From Gliomastix tumulicola (taxonomy: Eukaryota > Ascomycota > Sordariomycetes > Hypocreales > Bionectriaceae): 64,000 bases of DNA. Under the pieces are notes generated by a model, which ran no database searches, was not told the DNA's origin, and saw nothing but the letters and a program-made list of their open reading frames with translations. The position numbers were made by a program, and so were the translations under genes. This document shows, piece by piece, positions 61,301 to 64,000 of this stretch. Within the stretch, counting starts at the first letter, position 1. Each line of letters opens with the position of its first letter. The stretch covers positions 1,733,015-1,797,014 of the forward strand of contig BCHX01000003.1 of the NCBI GenBank assembly GCA_001599755.1, given 5' to 3'.

Positions 61301-64000
61301 CACAATAACAACGCCGGCAGGAATATTGCCAAAATCCTCAGCAACTTCCCGACTGTCCACGTTGAGGCCGAGATTGCTCCTTTGAACAGAGATGTCTTGC
61401 GGATCAAGCTCTACATCTACCCCGACTTTGTGTGGAAAGACCATATCCATGGAACATCCGAGGCCTTCTACATCTGGGTCGAGAACTCTGAGACTTCCGA
61501 GATTTATCACCACGAGTTCTTCATCCTGAATCGCAGAAAGCTCCACGACGACCACGAGCTCAACTTCACCATCCCTCTTTCTGATCCCCTACCGAACCAG
61601 ATTTACGTCCGGGCGGTATCGGATCGATGGCTGGGCGCTGAGACCGTGACGCCTGTCTCGTTCCAGCATCTCATCCGCCCGGATACGGAGAGTGTGTACA
61701 CTGAGCTACTCAATCTTCAGCCTCTGCCAATCAGTGCTCTTAAGAACCCTGCTCTCGAGGAGATTTACAGCCAGCGCTTCCAGTTCTTCAACCCGATGCA
61801 GACGCAGATCTTCCATACTCTGTACCACACTCCGGCAAACGTGCTGCTCGGTTCGCCTACTGGCTCTGGAAAGACTGTTGCTGCTGAGCTAGCCATGTGG
61901 TGGGCATTCCGCGAGCGGCCCAAGACCAAGGTCGTGTATATTGCTCCGATGAAGGCTCTTGTCCGAGAGCGTGTCAAGGACTGGGGTTCTCGACTGGCAA
62001 GGCCGCTTGGCTTGAAGTTGGTCGAGCTGACGGGTGACAATACCCCGGATACGCGCACGATTAAGGACGCAGACGTTATCATCACAACCCCTGAGAAGTG
62101 GGACGGTATCTCGCGTTCATGGCAAACGAGAGGCTATGTCAGGCAGGTGAGCCTGGTTATCATCGACGAGATTCACCTTTTGGCCAGCGATCGAGGACCT
62201 ATCCTTGAAATCATCGTCTCTCGTATGAATTACATTGCCTCGTCGACTAAGAGCGCCGTCCGACTCTTGGGTATGTCGACTGCCTGTGCGAATGCCACTG
62301 ACCTTGGAAACTGGCTCGGTGTCAAGGAGGGGCTCTTCAACTTCAAGCATTCAGTGCGCCCTGTGCCCCTGGAGCTGTACATCGACGGTTTCCCCGAAGT
62401 CCGAGGCTTCTGCCCCCTGATGCAGTCCATGAATCGGCCGACTTTCCTCGCCGTTAAGAACCACAGCCCGACCAAGCCGGTCATCGTGTTTGTGCCGTCT
62501 CGTCGTCAGACGCGCCTCACAGCCAAGGATCTTATCAACTTCTGTGGCATGGAGGACGACCCCAGGCGCTTCCTTCACATGGATGAAGAGGACTTGCAGT
62601 TGAACCTGGCTAGAGTCAAGGACGATGCTCTGAAGGAGGCCATCAACTTCGGCATCGGCCTTCACCATGCCGGTCTGGTGGAATCGGATCGGCAGCTGGC
62701 CGAGGAGCTTTTCTTGAACAACAAGATCCAGATCCTGATAGCCACGAGCACTCTTGCCTGGGGTGTCAACCTCCCGGCCCATCTCGTCGTCGTCAAGGGT
62801 ACCCAGTTCTTCGATGCGAAGATTGAGGGCTATAAAGACATGGATCTGACGGACGTTCTTCAGATGCTTGGTCGAGCTGGCCGGCCTCAGTTCGACAACT
62901 CGGGTGTTGCTCGCATCTTCACGCAGGATTCGAAGAAGGATTTCTACAAGCACTTCCTCCATACGGGCTTCCCCGTAGAATCGTCTCTACACACCGTCCT
63001 GGACAACCATTTGGCTGCCGAAGTGTCAGCTGAGACTATCGTCACCAAGCAGGACGCACTGGATTACCTCACATGGACCTTCTTCTTCCGCAGGTTGCAC
63101 AAGAATCCGTCCTATTACGGACTGGAGATATCGGCTGAAGACCACAGCAGCATCGCAGCCCAGCAGCTGGCCAACGACTACATGATTGAGATGGTCAACA
63201 AGTCCCTCGACGAGCTGGCCAAGTCCCAGTGTGTGGAGGTCTTCCCCAACGGTGATGTGGATTCGACGCCTCTGGGCAAGATTATGAGCTACTACTACCT
63301 GTCACACAAGACGATTCGTCACCTGGCCAAGCACGCCAAGCCAGAGGCAACCTTCCTGGACGTGCTGTCGTGGATGTCGCGAGCCATCGAGTACGACGAG
63401 CTCCCCGTCCGACACAACGAGGACCTCATCAACGACACTCTGTCCAACAATCTGCCCTTCCCTGGCCATTCCTTTGGCCTGCCGATGTGGGATCCCCATG
63501 TCAAGGCCTTCCTGCTGCTCCAGGCTCACATGTCGCGCATCGACCTCCCCATCACCGACTACGTGGGCGACCAGACAAGTGTCCTCGACCAGGCCATCCG
63601 TATCGTCCAGGCCTCGATCGATGTCCTCACCGAGCTCGGCTACCTCTCCAGCTGTCTCCGCATGATCAGTCTCCTGCAGTCGATCAAGTCCGCCCGCTGG
63701 CCGACCGACCCGCCCGTGTCCATCCTCCCCGGCGTCGACCCGGAGTCTACCACCGACGAGACGTCCCTGGCCAAGATCAGCACGCTGTCTCCTCCCGAGG
63801 TGAAGAATCTCGCCAAGACTCTTGGTGTTTCCAATTCTCAGCAGTCGCGCTTCACACACGCCGTCTCTGCGCTGCCGAATGTGGCCGTCTCGGTCGACGA
63901 GAAGACGGCGCGTTCTCTCACCGTGGGCCTCAAGCGCAGGAACCCGACGGTTGAGCGTGGTGCACGCATGTTCGCGCCCAAGTTCCCCAAGCCGCAGACG
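58382..64000 (+). CDS. SLH1: SLH1/ASCC3-type double-cassette RNA helicase (3' end outside window)
   Basis: One uninterrupted frame from the ATG at 58382 to the window edge: 1873 codons with no stop or intron. An acidic N-terminus (AEAQWREQF, many Asp/Glu) leads to helicase cassette 1 with APTGAGKT (about 299-306) and DEVH (421-424), a first Sec63 region, cassette 2 with SPTGSGKT (1158-1165) and DEIH (1262-1265), and a second Sec63 region in progress at the edge. WGVNLPA and QIFGRAGRPQF/QMLGRAGRPQF occur in the respective cassettes. This is the Ski2-like group shared by BRR2 and SLH1; the N-terminus and length favour SLH1/ASCC3 (yeast 1967 residues), so roughly 100 residues are missing. SLH1 is the motor of the RQT complex that splits collided ribosomes. 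Confidence 0.93.
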   Translation, partial: MASDGLSAAEAQWREQFEAMKQALSELKLPATQAAADGLDDSDFEGYFSGSSEQDVWDFISDEDADSSDFLDVHDDADVDGVDGARKTDDVGQWYATRCAQIASKSGLDAEDFQTQVSSLLSSGLPEDELEVNLTDLIGFDDLDFIIRILVDKNAIAAALSANAEAGGGRRLLSKAQREEALRQQDREHKAAPVAASHTREVQYPHVYKSYSAGNTLSHSGKKYGLPAGSERKQFEKYEEYLIPAGRKGVLGPGQKLIMIKDMDGLCRNTFKGYKSLNRMQSLVYPVAYKTSENMLICAPTGAGKTDAAMLTILHTVGQYLEPNPMEDTTAVDFAVHADEFKIVYVAPMKALAAEITEKLGKRLAWLGIKCREYTGDMQLTKSEIVQTQIIVTTPEKWDVVTRKGTGDTELVQKVRLLIIDEVHMLHDERGAVLESLVARTERQVESTQSLIRVVGLSATLPNYVDVADFLRVNKQAGLFYFDSSFRPVPLEQHFIGVKGKAGSKQSKENLDTVAFEKVKEMLEEGHQVMVFVHSRRDTMGTAKMLHSKAIEAFCTDLFDPTGHPKYEQASRDMKSSKSKEIRELLQKGLGIHHAGMARADRNLMERLFGEGVTKVLCCTATLAWGVNLPAAAVVIKGTQVYSAQDGKFVDLGILDVLQIFGRAGRPQFEDTGIGMICTTHDKLPHYLSAVTEQLPIESKFSTKLVDNLNAEIALGTVTSIPDAVQWIGYSYLFVRMRKSPLTYGIEWAEIRDDPTLVQRRRQLAIQAARTLQQCQMIIFNERTEELRSKDIGRIASQYYILHTSIQVFNTMMKPQATEADVLKMISMSGEFDNVQSRDSEAKDLTELKNTVPCDVEGGIDTPQTKTNILLQSYISKEQLDDFALMNDMNYVAQQSGRICRALFMLALNRRWGHQCLVLLTLAKSIERRIWPFQHPLHQFDLTKPVLAHLDSKDHLTVEAMKEMEPAEIGGLVHNNNAGRNIAKILSNFPTVHVEAEIAPLNRDVLRIKLYIYPDFVWKDHIHGTSEAFYIWVENSETSEIYHHEFFILNRRKLHDDHELNFTIPLSDPLPNQIYVRAVSDRWLGAETVTPVSFQHLIRPDTESVYTELLNLQPLPISALKNPALEEIYSQRFQFFNPMQTQIFHTLYHTPANVLLGSPTGSGKTVAAELAMWWAFRERPKTKVVYIAPMKALVRERVKDWGSRLARPLGLKLVELTGDNTPDTRTIKDADVIITTPEKWDGISRSWQTRGYVRQVSLVIIDEIHLLASDRGPILEIIVSRMNYIASSTKSAVRLLGMSTACANATDLGNWLGVKEGLFNFKHSVRPVPLELYIDGFPEVRGFCPLMQSMNRPTFLAVKNHSPTKPVIVFVPSRRQTRLTAKDLINFCGMEDDPRRFLHMDEEDLQLNLARVKDDALKEAINFGIGLHHAGLVESDRQLAEELFLNNKIQILIATSTLAWGVNLPAHLVVVKGTQFFDAKIEGYKDMDLTDVLQMLGRAGRPQFDNSGVARIFTQDSKKDFYKHFLHTGFPVESSLHTVLDNHLAAEVSAETIVTKQDALDYLTWTFFFRRLHKNPSYYGLEISAEDHSSIAAQQLANDYMIEMVNKSLDELAKSQCVEVFPNGDVDSTPLGKIMSYYYLSHKTIRHLAKHAKPEATFLDVLSWMSRAIEYDELPVRHNEDLINDTLSNNLPFPGHSFGLPMWDPHVKAFLLLQAHMSRIDLPITDYVGDQTSVLDQAIRIVQASIDVLTELGYLSSCLRMISLLQSIKSARWPTDPPVSILPGVDPESTTDETSLAKISTLSPPEVKNLAKTLGVSNSQQSRFTHAVSALPNVAVSVDEKTARSLTVGLKRRNPTVERGARMFAPKFPKPQT

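Overview
This is a 64 kb stretch of a filamentous ascomycete nuclear chromosome, most likely a Sordariomycete. The evidence is the many short introns (about 45-110 bp, GTRAGT-type donors, YAG acceptors), CT-rich leaders, Zn2Cys6 regulators, a cutinase, and fungal forms of TOM20, NCA2, DAD4, KapC, EXO84, GOT1 and YKT6. No bacterial or organellar DNA, rRNA, tRNA, CRISPR array or intact transposon was recognised. I count 27 protein genes; the first (5' end missing) and the last (3' end missing) are cut by the window edges. Exon boundaries were read by eye from splice motifs, reading phase and family conservation.

Layout. 0-5.5 kb: end of a DUF3112-like membrane protein, the PP2A catalytic subunit and exocyst subunit EXO84. 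6-14.3 kb: an old-yellow-enzyme-type flavin reductase, TOM20, the wybutosine enzyme TYW1 and cysteine dioxygenase. 15.2-25.9 kb: a HIRAN/SNF2/RING translocase of RAD5/HLTF type, NCA2, the sterol C-4 methyl oxidase ERG25, a pterin-carbinolamine dehydratase and an ochratoxinase-like amidohydrolase. 25.9-29.5 kb: the longest gene-free stretch, upstream of the bZIP gene kapC. 31.9-35.6 kb: ARP5 and the 72-residue kinetochore protein DAD4, which is split over five exons, the first being only the ATG.

36.2-46.1 kb looks like an accessory catabolic island: a Zn2Cys6 factor, a D-2-hydroxyacid dehydrogenase and an HpcH/HpaI-type 2-keto-acid aldolase reading divergently from one promoter, a second Zn2Cys6 factor, and an anion:cation symporter-family MFS transporter. 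A secreted cutinase follows. This is the best candidate for an undescribed system: uptake of an organic acid, redox at the 2-position, aldol cleavage, and two dedicated regulators.

48.3-64 kb is housekeeping again: IES6 (the INO80 partner of ARP5, only about 14 kb away), GOT1, profilin, a 660-residue disordered orphan, the SNARE YKT6 and the double-cassette ribosome-quality helicase SLH1/ASCC3, which runs off the right edge.
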